64,000 bases of DNA from positions 186,001-250,000 of the forward strand of contig NZ_LR214972.1 of NCBI RefSeq assembly GCF_900660515.1. Reading direction: 5' to 3'. Positions within the stretch are counted from its first letter, which is position 1; each line of letters opens with the position of its first letter. The position numbers and the translations under genes were made by a program. Below are positions 1 through 12,351 of this stretch, one piece after another. The stretch comes from Mycoplasmopsis bovirhinis. Lineage in GTDB: Bacteria > Bacillota_I > Bacilli_A > Mycoplasmatales > Metamycoplasmataceae. The notes beneath the pieces are model-generated. The model was given only the letters and a program-made list of their open reading frames with translations, had not been told where the DNA came from and did no database searches.

Positions 1-56
1 TTTGTTTTTTGTTTTGCAACATATATTTTTAAATAAAAAAACCTTTAAAAAAGACA

Positions 57-88
57 AATAAAAAACCTAGCACTAAAAAGTGCTAGGG
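57..88 (-). terminator. Rho-independent terminator of lemA
   Basis: A hairpin with arms CCTAGCACT and AGTGCTAGG lies just behind the lemA stop codon. Read on the minus strand it is followed by a T-rich run (GTTTTTTATTTG), the classic intrinsic terminator layout. The first 56 bases of the window hold no recognisable gene. Confidence 0.8.
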
Positions 89-95
89 ATAAATA

Positions 96-761
96 TTATA
101 GTCCTTTCATAGAAACATCTTCTCTTTGTCTTGAAGATGCAGCGAATAATGCAAATGTAGAAAGTTTTAAAGCAGCAGCTATTACACTACCTGGTCATGT
201 AAAAATTGATGAGTTAAATTGTGTTACACTTGAGTTATATAATCTACGTGCAGCAGCAATTTCTCTTTCAAGGTAAATAATTTGTTCAGTTAATTCTTTA
301 TATGATTGAGAAGCTTTTAGTTCTGGATAATTTTCAGAAACAGCCATCAATCTTCCAAATAATGAACTATTAAGACCTTCAAGTTCACTTCGTTGTGAAC
401 TTGTTAAATTAGTTGAAGATCTAAAAGTTCTTAAACGAGCAATTTCACTAAAAGTATCTTTTTCAAATTGTTTGTGAGATTGAACTACATCAAATAATTT
501 AACTAAGGTATCAGATCTTTTAGCTAATTGAACATCAATTGTTGAAGCTGCTTCATTAATATGGTTTTGTTGTCTAAGGTATGAATTTCTTTTTACTAAA
601 AAATAAATTCCAGAAAAAATAATTAGACCTACGATTCAAAAGATTATTGTTGCAGCAGTACTTGATTTTGCACTTAGTTCGGTATTATCTACATATGGGT
701 TAAAACCTTCGCTATTTTTGTTTTCTCTATTGTTATATAAATTTGCCATACTGTTATTCAT
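96..761 (-). CDS. lemA: LemA family membrane protein
   Basis: About 221 residues. A short N-terminal tail is followed by one membrane segment (about residues 35-55, IIFWIVGLIIFSGIYFLV) and then long alpha-helical stretches, the typical LemA plan. LemA motifs are visible: RRNSYLRQ-like basic/Asn segment after the membrane helix, RLMAVSENYPELKAS, and YLEREIAAARRLYN followed by FN. Family function is poorly defined; LemA proteins are membrane-anchored four-helix cytoplasmic or extracytoplasmic bundles. The gene lies 11 bases behind atpC. The longest start is at 761, but an in-frame ATG at 749 follows a TATAAT box at 760-765, so a separate, nearly leaderless transcript starting at 749 is possible. 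There is no clear ribosome site for either. Confidence 0.85.
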
Positions 762-772
762 TATACAATATT

Positions 773-1182
773 TTAGCCATTAGTGAAATTTTTAATTTTA
801 AATAAAGTGCGTTTTAGTTTAGTTTCTAATTTAGCAATGTCAAAAGTATCTGGATTACCTTCAGCAATTGCTCTTTCTAAAGCTTCTTTTTCTGCTAATT
901 GCTTTTTAAGATCAATTTCTGATAATTTAATAATATCATCAGTAATGATATCAATTTTGGAACCATTAGCATAAACTAAGCCACCTCCAATATAATATTT
1001 TTCAGAACTTTCATCATGTTCTCAACCAATTGTTAAAGTTCCTAGTTCAATATTAGAAAATAATGGAGATTTATTAGCTTGTAAACCAATATAACCAACT
1101 GAAGTTTTTAAAGTAACAATTTCAGTATAACCTTCATAAAAAATCCCGCTTGGAATAGTTATTTTTAGATAAGTTTTAGCCA

Positions 1183-1183
<1 letters not shown>
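773..1183 (-). CDS. atpC: ATP synthase F1 epsilon subunit
   Basis: 136 residues, the usual epsilon length. The protein starts AKTYLKITIPSGIFYEG and continues with the N-terminal beta-barrel (ANKSPLFSNIELGTLTI), ending in a C-terminal helical hairpin. It forms the central stalk with gamma and can inhibit ATP hydrolysis in the family. The start is GTG at 1181-1183: the atpD stop TAG and this GTG share one base (TAGTG), with an AAGGAA ribosome site upstream, so translation is probably coupled to atpD. It is the last gene of the atp operon. Confidence 0.93.
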
Positions 1184-3446
<2,263 letters not shown>

Positions 3447-3454
<8 letters not shown>

Positions 3455-5030
3455 GCTCAGTTCCTAAGTATTTTTTAGGTAGTGCTTCATATAATTTAGC
3501 ATCGTAATTTGGAATAATTGAAATAATATCTTTTACAATACGAACTAAATTGCTTTCAATTAGTTCATAAACCTCTGGAGTTATTTTACCATTTTTTAAA
3601 ATATGATTAGCTACATCAATTCCAACTTGGTCGTGAATTGCTCAATCAATTACATTATCACGGTAAGTTGTAATTTTATCTAACGGCAAAGGATTAATAA
3701 TTCTTTCTTTAACTCCAATTAATAAAATTGTTTGAATATATCCTGGAATTGTGAAATATTGATCTTGTTTTAAAAGACGGTAAACTTTTGTGCCATGGTC
3801 TAAAATTGATTTAGTCGAATCATCTAAATCAGAGCCAAATTGGGCAAAAGCTTGCATTTCATTATATTGAGCTAACTCTAATTTTAAAGAACCAACTACT
3901 TGTTTCATTGCTTTAGTTTGAGCAGCTGATCCTACACGTGAAACTGAAAAACCTATATCAACAGCTGGCCTTTGTCCAGCATTAAATAAGGATTCTTTAG
4001 TAAAAATTTGACCATCAGTAATTGAAATAACATTAGTTGGAATGTAAGCACTAATATCACCTTGTTGAGTTTCAATAATTGGCAAAGCAGTAATTGATCC
4101 ACCACCATATTGAGTGTTTAATCTTGCAGCCCTTTCTAAAAGTTGTGAATGTAAATAAAACACATCCCCAGGGTAAGCCTCACGTCCAGGAGGACGACGT
4201 AATAAAAGCGATAAAGTACGGTAAGCAATTGCGTGTTTGGAAAGATCATCATAAACAATTAAAACATCTTGCCCATTTTTCATTCATTCTTCAGCTATTG
4301 TAACTCCAGTATATGGAGCAATATATTGTTTAGGAGCTAATTCACTAGCTCCAGCTACAATAACGGTTGTATATTCTAAAGCTAAAGTATCAGAAAGTTT
4401 TTGAACAATTTGTGCAACTGTTGAATTTTTTTGTCCTATTGCAACATAAACACATTTAACATTTTTACCTTTTTGATTAATAATTGTATCAATTGCAATA
4501 GCAGTTTTTCCGGTTTGTCGGTCACCAATAATTAATTCACGTTGCCCTTTACCAATTGGAATCATAGCATCAATTGCTAAAATACCTGTTTCTAAAGGTT
4601 GGTTAACTTCTTTGCGAGTCATAACACCAGAAGCAGTTTTGAAAATTTCAGAGGTTTTATAGTTATTAATATTACCCTTACCATCTAAAGGCACTCCTAA
4701 AGCATCAATAACTCTCCCAAGCATTTGATCACCTACTGGAACAGAGATAACTTCCCCAGTACGTGAGACAATATCTCCTTCAGCCACAGAATATGCATCT
4801 CCTAAAAGTGCTATCCCAACCGTTTCATCTTCTAAATTTAAAGCAAGTCCATAAATTCCATTGCCAAAGCGAACTAATTCACTGTAACGAACTTTTTCTA
4901 AACCAGAAACAATTGCAATCCCGTCCCCAACAGATACAACTCTACCTACTTCAGAGCGATCAACTTTAGAACCTAAGTTTTTAATTCGCTCCTTAATAAT
5001 TTGTGAAATATCGTCTAATTTAATTGACAT
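3447..5030 (-). CDS. atpA: ATP synthase F1 alpha subunit
   Basis: 527 residues, slightly long for alpha. Non-catalytic nucleotide-binding subunit of F1. P-loop GDRQTGKT, the [13 protein letters not shown]-terminal barrel and [21 protein letters not shown] are all present. Two tryptophans encoded by TGA (near 3641 and 4283) break the frame under the standard code. The ATG shares bases with the atpH stop (TAATG at 5028-5032), so alpha is probably translated by ribosomes coming from atpH. A GAGGAGG ribosome site lies inside the atpH end. Confidence 0.97.
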
Positions 5031-5578
5031 TATACCTCCTCTCTATTTCAAATAATTTGGTTTTTTAATTTTTGTAATTCTTTTTTGTAATTAAGTTCTA
5101 GAACTTCAGTTCTCGAAACAATTTTAAACCCACTAATTAAACTTTTATCGATATGATTGTTGATTTTAATTGTTCTTCTAGTTGTCTTTTGTAATTTTTC
5201 TTTAATTTGATTTAATTGGCTTTGATTTAAAGGAAAAGCCGAAATAACATCAATATACCTGATTTTTAAATGATGGTTTGAAAGTTTTAAATATTCAATA
5301 ATAATATTTTTTAAAATTCTTACAGCCTTTCGCTGTACAATAACTTTTAAAGAGTTTAAGATAATTCAATCAAAATCCTTAAAAGCTAAATCAATAGTTT
5401 CTAAGCGCTCAGATTCAGGAATTCCATCATTTTTTAAATATTCAATAAATTCAGGATGCTCATTAATAAATTCTTTTAAAAACTCAAAAGAAGGTTCAAG
5501 TTCTTTAAACTTATCTTCTTCTAAAACTAAATCAAAAATTGCTATAGCATAAGCTGATGTATGTGTTTTACGAAACAT
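5030..5578 (-). CDS. atpH: ATP synthase F1 delta subunit
   Basis: 182 residues, normal for delta/OSCP. It links the peripheral stalk (b subunits) to the top of F1. The N-terminal helical domain ([18 protein letters not shown]) and C-terminal region ([19 protein letters not shown], matching the family's IDPSLIGGFVI pattern) support the call. It overlaps atpF upstream and atpA downstream by TAATG, so each stop codon restarts the next gene. Confidence 0.92.
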
Positions 5579-6150
5579 TATAGTTCCTCAACATCTTTAT
5601 CTGAATTTAAATATTGCTCAATAATTTGATCTTGTGTGTTTTGTGAAATTTCTCGCTTTAAGATCTTTTGAGCTAATTCTGTAGCTACTTCAACAACATA
5701 TCTACGTGAATTAAAATCAAATTGTTTCTTTTGATTTTCAATATCAATATTTGTTTCTTCTAAAAGACGTTTTGACTCTGTTTTAGCATTATGTAAATAA
5801 ACTTCTACTGTTTTTTCGGCTTTAATTTTTGCTTTAGTAATGATTTCATCAGCTTGAATATGTGCATTTTTTAAACTTTGGTTTGCATCATTTAGTTTTA
5901 AAATGCTTTCTTCTTTTTGTTTGATTGAAGCATCAATATTGTTTTGAATAAATGCTGCTCGTTCTTTCATTAATTTTTTTATTGGTTTATAAACTAAATA
6001 AAAAATTAAACCACAAACAATCATGAAAGCTATAATAGTAGCAATCATCAAAGGAATACTTGGAAATAAACCTTCAAATAAATTTTTAAATCTATCTCCA
6101 AATTGTTGGTTGACACTTGATGATTCTTGTGCAGTACTATAATAAGTCAT
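5578..6150 (-). CDS. atpF: ATP synthase Fo b subunit
   Basis: 190 residues. Peripheral stalk protein. An unusually long N-terminal segment of about 33 residues precedes the single membrane helix (IPLMIATIIAFMIVCGLIFY), followed by a long charged helix rich in Lys and Glu that dimerises and contacts delta. Some mycoplasma b subunits are lipoproteins; here the only nearby cysteine is inside the membrane helix and no convincing lipobox is seen. It is coupled to atpH by TAATG. Confidence 0.93.
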   Translation of the reverse strand: MTYYSTAQESSSVNQQFGDRFKNLFEGLFPSIPLMIATIIAFMIVCGLIFYLVYKPIKKLMKERAAFIQNNIDASIKQKEESILKLNDANQSLKNAHIQADEIITKAKIKAEKTVEVYLHNAKTESKRLLEETNIDIENQKKQFDFNSRRYVVEVATELAQKILKREISQNTQDQIIEQYLNSDKDVEEL

Positions 6151-6161
6151 TAGCTAACCTA

Positions 6162-6467
6162 CTATTTTGTAAATAAAATAATTAGTGCAATTAATAAAGC
6201 ATAAATAGAAGTGGTTTCTGCAATACCAGCACCAATAATAAGCATTAAACGAATTTTAGGTTCAGCTTCTGGGTTTCTCCCTACGGCTTCACATGCTTTT
6301 CCAGCTGCATATCCTTGACCAATACCAGCTCCTAAACATCCAATTGCTGCAATTCCAGCACCTACACCTAATAATCCGGCACTAACACTTGAGCTAGCAG
6401 CATCACTATTAGCAACTTGTGTTGCACTTGTACTTGCTTGTTGTAATAAACTTGTAATTTCAGACAT
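6162..6467 (-). CDS. atpE: ATP synthase Fo c subunit
   Basis: 101 residues. Proton-translocating ring subunit. After an unusually long Ser/Ala/Thr-rich N-terminus (about 30 residues) come two membrane hairpin helices with the Gly-rich first helix (GLLGVGAGIAAIGCLGAGIG), the polar loop GRNPEAEPK, and the essential acidic residue in GAGIAETTSIYAL. An AGGAG ribosome site precedes the ATG. The extended N-terminus could be a cleaved leader, as inferred for other mycoplasma c subunits, but no cleavage site is obvious. Confidence 0.95.
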   Translation of the reverse strand: MSEITSLLQQASTSATQVANSDAASSSVSAGLLGVGAGIAAIGCLGAGIGQGYAAGKACEAVGRNPEAEPKIRLMLIIGAGIAETTSIYALLIALIILFTK

Positions 6468-6476
6468 AATAATCTC

Positions 6477-7250
6477 CTAATAAATTGCTTGAGTTTTTCT
6501 TCTAGTTCAATCCCTAAAAGATAATTTGCGGCTTGTAGTTTGTTTTTTTGGTTTTACATCTCCTGCTTCTGAGACCCAATATACTGAGGTTAGTAAAGCA
6601 AAAATAAAGGCTTGAAGTGTTGAACCAAAAATATCAAAATAAAAATGAAAGAATGGAGTAATAATAAGTGAAAAGAAGTATAAGTCATTTCCATATTCAA
6701 CTGAAAAGATCTTTTGCCATAAAATTCCACCTGAAACATAAGCCATTGCTAAAATAGCTGCTCCACCAATAATATTCCCATAAATACGGAAGCTAAGTGA
6801 AACTAAAATTGAAACTTTTCCAATTAGTTCGGTTGGAATTAATAACTTAGCATAAAAACGTCATTTACTATACATTGTCCCAATAACTAAAACTCCAAGC
6901 CAAGTTAAAATAGCTAAAGTAAACGGAACTGAAAACGATGTAACAATTGGTTCAAATCCAAAGATAACTACACCGTTACCAATTAGTAAAAAAGTTCCTA
7001 AACTTAAAATATAAAATTTAGCTAAATTTAAATTGTCTTGAGGTCCAGAAACTGCTTCATAAGTTTTTTCTATTGATCCAACATAAGCTTCGGCTATCAA
7101 TACAATTCCTTTTGAAGCTTTTTGTGGATTAGTTTTTTTAACTTTAAAATAAATTAAAAGTGATAAAACAAGCACAATTAAAACAGTTAAAAATAATGAA
7201 GCTAATTGTGGTTGTTTTCAATTAAATAAGACTTCTTTAAACTTTTCCAT
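6477..7250 (-). CDS. atpB: ATP synthase Fo a subunit
   Basis: 257 residues. Integral membrane stator forming the proton half-channels. Several membrane helices are visible (SLFLTVLIVLVLSLLIYF; KFYILSLGTFLLIGNGVVIFG; SVPFTLAILTWLGVLVIG). The key arginine helix reads KVSILVSLSFRIYGNIIGG, matching the family's SLSLRLFGNI. The last helix includes STLQAFIFALLTSVYW. TGA-coded Trp residues split it under the standard code. The ATG follows AAGGAAACAA and lies within the end of the upstream atpI-like gene. Confidence 0.95.
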
Positions 7251-7659
7251 TTGTTTCCTTTCTTTTACTTATGATTACTTGCAAAATAATAGCAAAAGCA
7301 CTTAATGATAAAAATAAGCAAAAACTAAAAAAATTAATTCTCCCGGTAGTTCAAGTTTTAAGATCTTGTGGTAAATGTGTTAAATTAATAAATTTAATTA
7401 AATAAATTATTAAAGCTAATACTCCAGCAAAAAACAACATTTTTAAAGGTAAAAGAAAATAATAAATAAATCTTTTATTAATAAATAAAGTTGTATAAAT
7501 AACTGCAGTTAGCTTAAAAAAAAGATAAGACATTAACGAACCTAGGACAAAACCTAAAGTTAGTCTAATCTTAAACAATTCCATTATTCCAAAAACTAGT
7601 CCAAAACTCAGAAATAACATTCAAAATAAAAATTCAAATTTATTTCAAAACTGAACCAT
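7237..7659 (-). CDS. AtpI-like membrane protein, first gene of the atp operon
   Basis: 140 residues with about four hydrophobic segments (LFLSFGLVFGIMELF; LGFVLGSLMSYLFFKL; LKMLFFAGVLALIIYLI; FFSFCLFLSLSAFAIILQ). Position directly before atpB and overlap with it by 14 bases match the small membrane protein (AtpI, ATP synthase protein I) that opens atp operons in Firmicutes and mycoplasmas and that may help assemble the c-ring. Sequence similarity to classical AtpI is not strong by eye; the call rests mainly on position and topology. An AGGAG ribosome site stands 9 bases before the ATG. Confidence 0.7.
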
Positions 7660-7691
7660 AAAATTTCTCCTAAGTTGCTTTGCTAATATTG

Positions 7692-7697
7692 ATTATA
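7692..7697 (-). promoter_or_regulatory. -10 box of the atp operon
   Basis: TATAAT on the minus strand, predicted start near 7685, leaving a leader of about 25 bases that contains the AGGAG site of the first gene. No good -35 box was identified. It is divergent from the rbfA promoter, so the interval 7660-7768 is a bidirectional promoter region. Confidence 0.5.
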
Positions 7698-7755
7698 TTA
7701 CTTTTAAAAAAATCCCCAATAATAAAAATTTGATTTTTTCTAAGTTATTAAAGTG

Positions 7756-7761
7756 TATAAT
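7756..7761 (+). promoter_or_regulatory. -10 box of rbfA (leaderless transcript)
   Basis: TATAAT with only seven bases (ATTTACT) before the rbfA ATG at 7769. The expected transcription start would fall on or next to the A of ATG, and no Shine-Dalgarno sequence is possible, so the mRNA is probably leaderless. Confidence 0.6.
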
Positions 7762-7768
7762 ATTTACT

Positions 7769-8113
7769 ATGAATCTGATTAATTTAAGAAAAAAAGAAAA
7801 CCAAATTCAACAACTTATTGCTAGTATTTTAGCTTATGATTTAGATAATGTTAATATTATTAACCCAGTTGTAATGGAGGCCAAATTATCTTCTGATCTA
7901 AGTTTAGTCAAAGTTTATGTTAATTTTGAAAAAAACGAAAAAAAAGGAATCATTGCTTTAAATAATGCATCTGGTTTTGTTCGCAAGCTTTTAGCTAAAT
8001 CCCTTGATTGACGAAAAGTTCCAGAAGTAAGATTTTATTTAGATACAGTTTCAAAAACTGGTAGCCAAATTGATAAAATATTGCAACAATTAAAAGATGA
8101 AAATAATGAATAA
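7769..8113 (+). CDS. rbfA: Ribosome-binding factor A
   Basis: 114 residues. RbfA binds the 30S subunit and helps mature the 5' end of 16S rRNA. The family pattern is visible: basic N-terminal helix with IQQLIASILAYDLDN, then ITxV-like strand (VVMEAKLSSDLSLVKVYVNF) and a C-terminal region WRKVPEVRFYLDTVSKTGSQIDKILQQL. A frame extends upstream to 7730, but that part overlaps the TATAAT box, so ATG at 7769 is chosen. One Trp is coded by TGA. Confidence 0.92.
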
Positions 8114-8135
8114 AAACGCCTAATTAGGCGTTTTT
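8112..8135. terminator. Bidirectional terminator between rbfA and the lipoprotein gene
   Basis: Perfect hairpin AAAAACGCCTA/ TAGGCGTTTTT (arms meet at AT). A-rich on one side and T-rich on the other, it can end transcription from both convergent genes; it starts inside the rbfA stop codon and ends four bases before the lipoprotein stop. Confidence 0.85.
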
Positions 8136-8138
8136 CTA

Positions 8139-10307
8139 TTAATTTGTTGCATTTGGAATTATTACAAATTGTGTATAAGTACTTCCTTTTATATCATATG
8201 TAATAGTTAAAGTTCTAGAAGATTCATCATAAGTTGATTTAATAGTTTTATTATCTTTTCAACTTGGGTCTTGTGAATCTTTTATATAAAAAACGGCATT
8301 TTTGCCTTTTGATGAAGCAAGTGATAAAAATGGTGTTGGACGACTTTTAGTCTTTTTATACCATTGTAAGGTTAATTCTTTTTTGCTCTCTCATTTATTT
8401 TTATAAGTTTTGTTTGTTTTGTATTTTTCTAACATATCATCAAAAATTTTTCCAAAATTTTCCTCTGTACTTAAAACTAATAATCCTCCTTCTTGCCTGT
8501 TTTTTTGCTCATTTTCTTCTTCGTTTATTTGGTTTTCATTACTATTTTTTGAATTTTCTGAGACTGTATCGTTCGTTAAATTTTGAGTCTGGTTATTATC
8601 TTGATTGCTTTGAGAATTTGTATCATCTGTATTAGTTGTCTCTGAAGGATTTTGGTTTTTATCACCTTGTTGATTTGAATTAATTTCGCTAGAATTTGAG
8701 TTATCTGGTTGCCTAGCATCAATGTTTGAAGTTTGATCAGAATTACTTTTTTCCATTGTATTTTGTGAGTTAGTTTTAGTATTTGAATCTTCTTGGCTTA
8801 AAGATTCATTGTTTTGTTTTGAAGCACCTAATTCATAAGTATCGGTAGAATTTTTATTAGTGTTTTGATTTTGATTTGGATCTAAAGAATCTTTTTCTTC
8901 TTTATTGCTAGTTGGTTCTGATTCATTATTTGATGGATTTTTATTAATTTTAGCATTATCTTCAATCGTATTTTTTTCTTGGTTTTCCTGCCTTTGTTCT
9001 ATAGGAATTGGTTCAGGTACAATAAACTTTTGTCTATATGTGTTACCTGATATTGTATAAGTAATATTTAGAGTTCTTGAACCTTCATCATAGCTAGAAT
9101 CGAATTTTTGATCTTTTTTTCAGTTTGGATCAAATCCGTCATTAATATAGAAAATAGCGTTTTTACCACCTGAACCAGAAATTGATAAAAATGGTTTAGG
9201 TCTTTTAGTTGTTAGTACATATCATTGCATTGTTACAATTTTTCCTGTTTCGTATTTAGTTTTATTGGAATTTTTACTCTTATAGACATTAAGCATATCA
9301 TCAAATATTTTTCCAAAATTTTGATCCGTATTATTTAAGATCAAAATCGCTTGATTTTGGGCATCTGATTCTTGATTTTTGCTTTCTTCAGTGGTTTGTT
9401 TTGCTTCCGAGTTTTCTAGCTGATTAGTATCAGTATTTTTATCTAAATCATCTTCATTTTTTGAAGAATCTATGTTTTGGTTGTTTGATTTAAATTCTTC
9501 AGTTTTATTATCTTCAGTAGTAGTGTTTTTATTTACTGGTTCATTTTTAGACTTTTCTTTATCTTGATCATTTAACTTATCTTGCTTAGAATTAAAAGTT
9601 TTTTGGTCATCTTCACTATTATTATCTTTTTTTTGATCTGAAGATTTATTTTTCTTATCTTCGCTAGAATTAATAGTTTTTTCTAATAATTCATTATGAG
9701 ATTGATCTTCATTTTTATCTTCTTTGGGTTTTGTTATTACCAAAGTTTGACTAAAGAAATTAGAAGAATAATAATACTTATCATCTTTCTTAGTTGCTAG
9801 CTTATAATTTAAAATCAAGTTATTATTATTTATTTGGTAATTAAGTAAATAATTAGGTTCACCATCTAAGCTAGGATTTAGATGATTTACAATCATATAA
9901 TCATCATCTAAATCTTCTGCTTTGATAATAGTATTATGATCATAATCTATGTCAGCATATTCAATTTCTTCATCTTTATCTCAAAAGATAATAACTTTTG
10001 AATAAGGGCTATAAGCTAATTTATATCCCTTATTGATTGAATCAAACAACCTTTTATTTTCGCTTGTTTTTAATATCTTATTATTTCTTTTACCATAATT
10101 ATTTAATTTATTTTCTTGCTCAGTTTTAAGTTGTAATTGAACATTTAATACTGGCAGTGTTGGAGATGTTATAACACTACTTGATTTTTCTTTTGTGTTT
10201 TCTTGTTCATTATCTTCTTTTTGTAGTTTTGCACAACTAGATACAAACAAAGTTAAGGGAATTGTAACTAGGTTTAGTTTTAAAAATATTGCTTTAAGTT
10301 TTTTCAC
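8139..10307 (-). CDS. Putative surface lipoprotein with two copies of a ~110-residue domain
   Basis: 722 residues, family not recognised. The start is a lipoprotein signal (basic KKLKAIFLKL, hydrophobic core, lipobox FVSSC with Cys at about 25), so it should be anchored outside the membrane. Two related domains follow, each beginning NFGKIFDDML, containing PFLS and GKNA(I/V)FYI, and ending in a Thr/Ser-rich beta stretch (SRTLNITYTISGNTYRQ and SRTLTITYDIKGSTYTQ). The copies are roughly encoded at 9000-9345 and 8142-8490. They are separated by long Asn/Gln/Ser/Asp/Glu/Lys-rich linkers of low complexity. The start chosen is GTG at 10307, preceded by AAAGGACC; an in-frame ATG at 10325 is the alternative. 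Several Trp are TGA. Confidence 0.8.
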
Positions 10308-10493
10308 TGTATTTGGTCCTTTCATAAAATTCATCAAACCAATAATAACAGGTTGGATAATCAAAACAAAGAAAATAACTCCAAAAAATTTTGAAAGCTC
10401 TGGAATATTTCAGACTTATGAAAATTATCATAACATTATCATAAAATTAATTTTGTTTTCTTTTATTAATTACCTGCTTATTATATAATTAAA

Positions 10494-10527
10494 AAATTTT
10501 AAAAAGCCAAAGCTACTTGCTTTGGCT
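10494..10527 (-). terminator. Terminator of the M42 peptidase gene
   Basis: Hairpin GCCAAAGC / GCTTTGGC (spaced by TACTT) whose outer edge touches the stop codon of the peptidase gene. On the minus strand it is followed by TTTTTAAAATTTTTT. Confidence 0.8.
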
Positions 10528-11618
10528 TATTTGTATTGTAAGCGATCTTGGTATTTTTCAGGTGATAAATCTTTAATAAATTCAGTTAATAAATCAATAG
10601 TAGCTTGAATATCTATTAGTGAAGCTACTCCAATTGGACTGTGTAGATATCTTTGTGGAATTGAAATAGTCATTACTGCTGCTCCGCCAGGAGCAAATTG
10701 TAATTCAGCTGCATCTGTACCACCGCCACCAGCTACGTATTTATATGCAGGAATATTATGTTTTTTTGATATTTCAAATAAGTATTTAATTAATTTAGGA
10801 TCTGGTAAAGTACCACCATCTTTAACTAAAACACTTACACCATTTCCTAAAACTGGTGTACCTTCTTTAGCACCAGTTGTATCATGAGCAGCCCCAGTAT
10901 CTAATGCAAAGGCTATATCTGGATTAATTATTTGCACAGCAGTTCTTGCTCCTCTTGTACCAACTTCTTCTTGAACGGTTCCTACTAAATATAAATCACA
11001 ATCTAAATCAAGATCTGCAACATTATTAGCAATAAATTCAAGTGAAGTAACACCAGCTCTATTGTCCATAGCTTTTCCACCAACTAAATTATTAGCTAAT
11101 TGCACAGTTTCACCAGTCATTAAAATCTGGTCTCCAATATTAATTTTATGCTCTTCCACTTCTTTTTTTGTTTTAAATCCTAAATCGACATATAGTTCAT
11201 CATTAGTCATAGCAGCTTTATATTTCTCATTTGTAATAATATGAATACTTGTATGACCAAAAACTCCAACAAATTGTTGTTTAGTTTCAGAAGAAATAAC
11301 AATGGCTTTCGTTCCGATAACAGTTGAAGGTCATATTCCTCCTATTGGTGTTACCATTAAATTACCATTATCTTTAATGCTTCTAACCATATAACCTACT
11401 TCGTCCATATGAGCTGCAATCATAACTTTTGGAGCATTAACTTTTTTTGATTTTTTATAAAAAATAACTGAACCAAGTTTATCGCGAGAAATTTCAAAAC
11501 TTCCAACTTTAATACCGAGTTTTAAATTATCAACAATTGTTTCTTCAAAACGTGAAATTGCTGATAATTCCATATAATGTTTTAAACGTTCAAATAAATT
11601 TTGATATTTTTGATCCAT
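10527..11618 (-). CDS. M42 family metallo-aminopeptidase (glutamyl aminopeptidase/FrvX-like)
   Basis: 363 residues, normal for M42 (about 350-360). Cytoplasmic tetrahedral aminopeptidase using two metal ions to trim peptides. Metal and catalytic residues are visible in order: His-Asp in AAHMDEVG, Asp in GGKAMDNRAG, Glu-Glu in VQEEVGTRGA, Asp in IAFALDTG, and His in QRYLHSPIG. It probably degrades peptides imported by the Opp system or proteolysis products. ATG at 11618 is preferred over the in-frame GTG at 11624 because that GTG belongs to the ribosome site AAAGGAGGTGA. One Trp is TGA (near 11330). Confidence 0.9.
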
Positions 11619-11674
11619 ATTCACCTCCTTTGGTTAAAATATCTAGTATATTTTAATATATTATTCAAAATAAA

Positions 11675-11702
11675 TATTAAAAAAGAGCTGATTTAATCAG
11701 CT
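11675..11702 (-). terminator. Terminator behind tRNA-Leu
   Basis: Inverted repeat AGCTGATT / AATCAGCT at 11686-11702, followed on the minus strand by CTTTTTTAATATT. It lies directly after the CCA end of the tRNA gene. Confidence 0.65.
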
Positions 11703-11712
11703 ATTAATCATT

Positions 11713-11797
11713 TGGTGCCTTAGACAGGACTTGAACCTGCACGGATTGCTCCAGCGGATTTTGAGTCCGCAGCGTCTACCATTCCACCACTAAGGCA
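11713..11797 (-). tRNA. tRNA-Leu (anticodon CAA), CCA end encoded
   Basis: On the minus strand the acceptor arms TGCCTTA and TAAGGCA pair fully. The anticodon arm is GCGGA-CTCAAAA-TCCGC, giving anticodon CAA (reads UUG). An extended variable region (about 12 bases, GGAGCAATCC) marks a class II tRNA, and the T loop is TTCAAGT. CCA is present in the DNA at 11713-11715. Confidence 0.95.
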
Positions 11798-11812
11798 TAA
11801 ACTATATAGCAA

Positions 11813-12313
11813 TTAATAATTGCTATATAAGCGCTTATAATTTTTTTGATTCTTAAAAAAGTAAGCTTCAAACAACTCATTATAATTATACCCTAACATT
11901 TCAAAACAACCTAATGCAATTTCAAAAGAAATTTGAATATTTTCTTTATTAGGTTGTTTTAAAATCTCGCTAATATTAATAAATAATTCCTTAAATTGCA
12001 AGTTTATGTCATTATATTCATTAATTTTAGGATTAAGAGTGTGTGGAACATCATTTTGGTAAGATAAACTGATGAAAAAATGCAATAAATCGACAAATTC
12101 TTCTAATACTTTTGTCTTCGAAATATTTTTATTTTGTTTCCAATATTTAAATGATTGGACTTCGTTAATAAACTCACTAGCTTCAACCATTAATGCTAAT
12201 GTACGTTGCAAAGTAATTTCTTTCTTACTAAAATTTGGGCTTATTGATTCATGCTTTTTTTCAATCTTTTCGTCTAATTTTTTTTGCATTTCAAAGAGTT
12301 GAATTAAATTCAT
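11813..12313 (-). CDS. Dimeric (all-alpha) dUTPase-like NTP pyrophosphohydrolase
   Basis: 166 residues. Expected to hydrolyse dUTP to dUMP and pyrophosphate, keeping uracil out of DNA and supplying dUMP. The two acidic metal-binding motifs of the MazG/dimeric dUTPase superfamily are visible: LMVEASEFINE (EXXE) and LEEFVDLLHFFISL (EXXD), followed by a second helical half as in the dUTPase-2 family. Substrate is inferred from the family; dCTPase or another MazG-like activity cannot be excluded. The gene has no Shine-Dalgarno site; a TATAAT box sits 11 bases upstream. Confidence 0.82.
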   Translation of the reverse strand: MNLIQLFEMQKKLDEKIEKKHESISPNFSKKEITLQRTLALMVEASEFINEVQSFKYWKQNKNISKTKVLEEFVDLLHFFISLSYQNDVPHTLNPKINEYNDINLQFKELFINISEILKQPNKENIQISFEIALGCFEMLGYNYNELFEAYFFKNQKNYKRLYSNY

Positions 12314-12324
12314 AATATTTAAAT

Positions 12325-12330
12325 ATTATA
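12325..12330 (-). promoter_or_regulatory. -10 box of the dUTPase gene (very short leader)
   Basis: TATAAT on the minus strand followed by ATTTAAAT and the ATG at 12313; the predicted leader is about five bases. The arrangement closely resembles the rbfA promoter (TATAATATTTA then ATG). Confidence 0.5.
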
Positions 12331-12351
12331 TAATAAAATAATTTAAATTGT

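Noticed and set aside
783-974. Plus-strand open frame of 63 codons opposite atpC
   Set aside because: It is antisense to atpC, which has a clear family match, and has no ribosome site.
9000-10300. CRISPR-like or tandem DNA repeats in the lipoprotein gene
   Set aside because: The similarity is between protein domains and low-complexity linkers; there are no regular spaced repeats.
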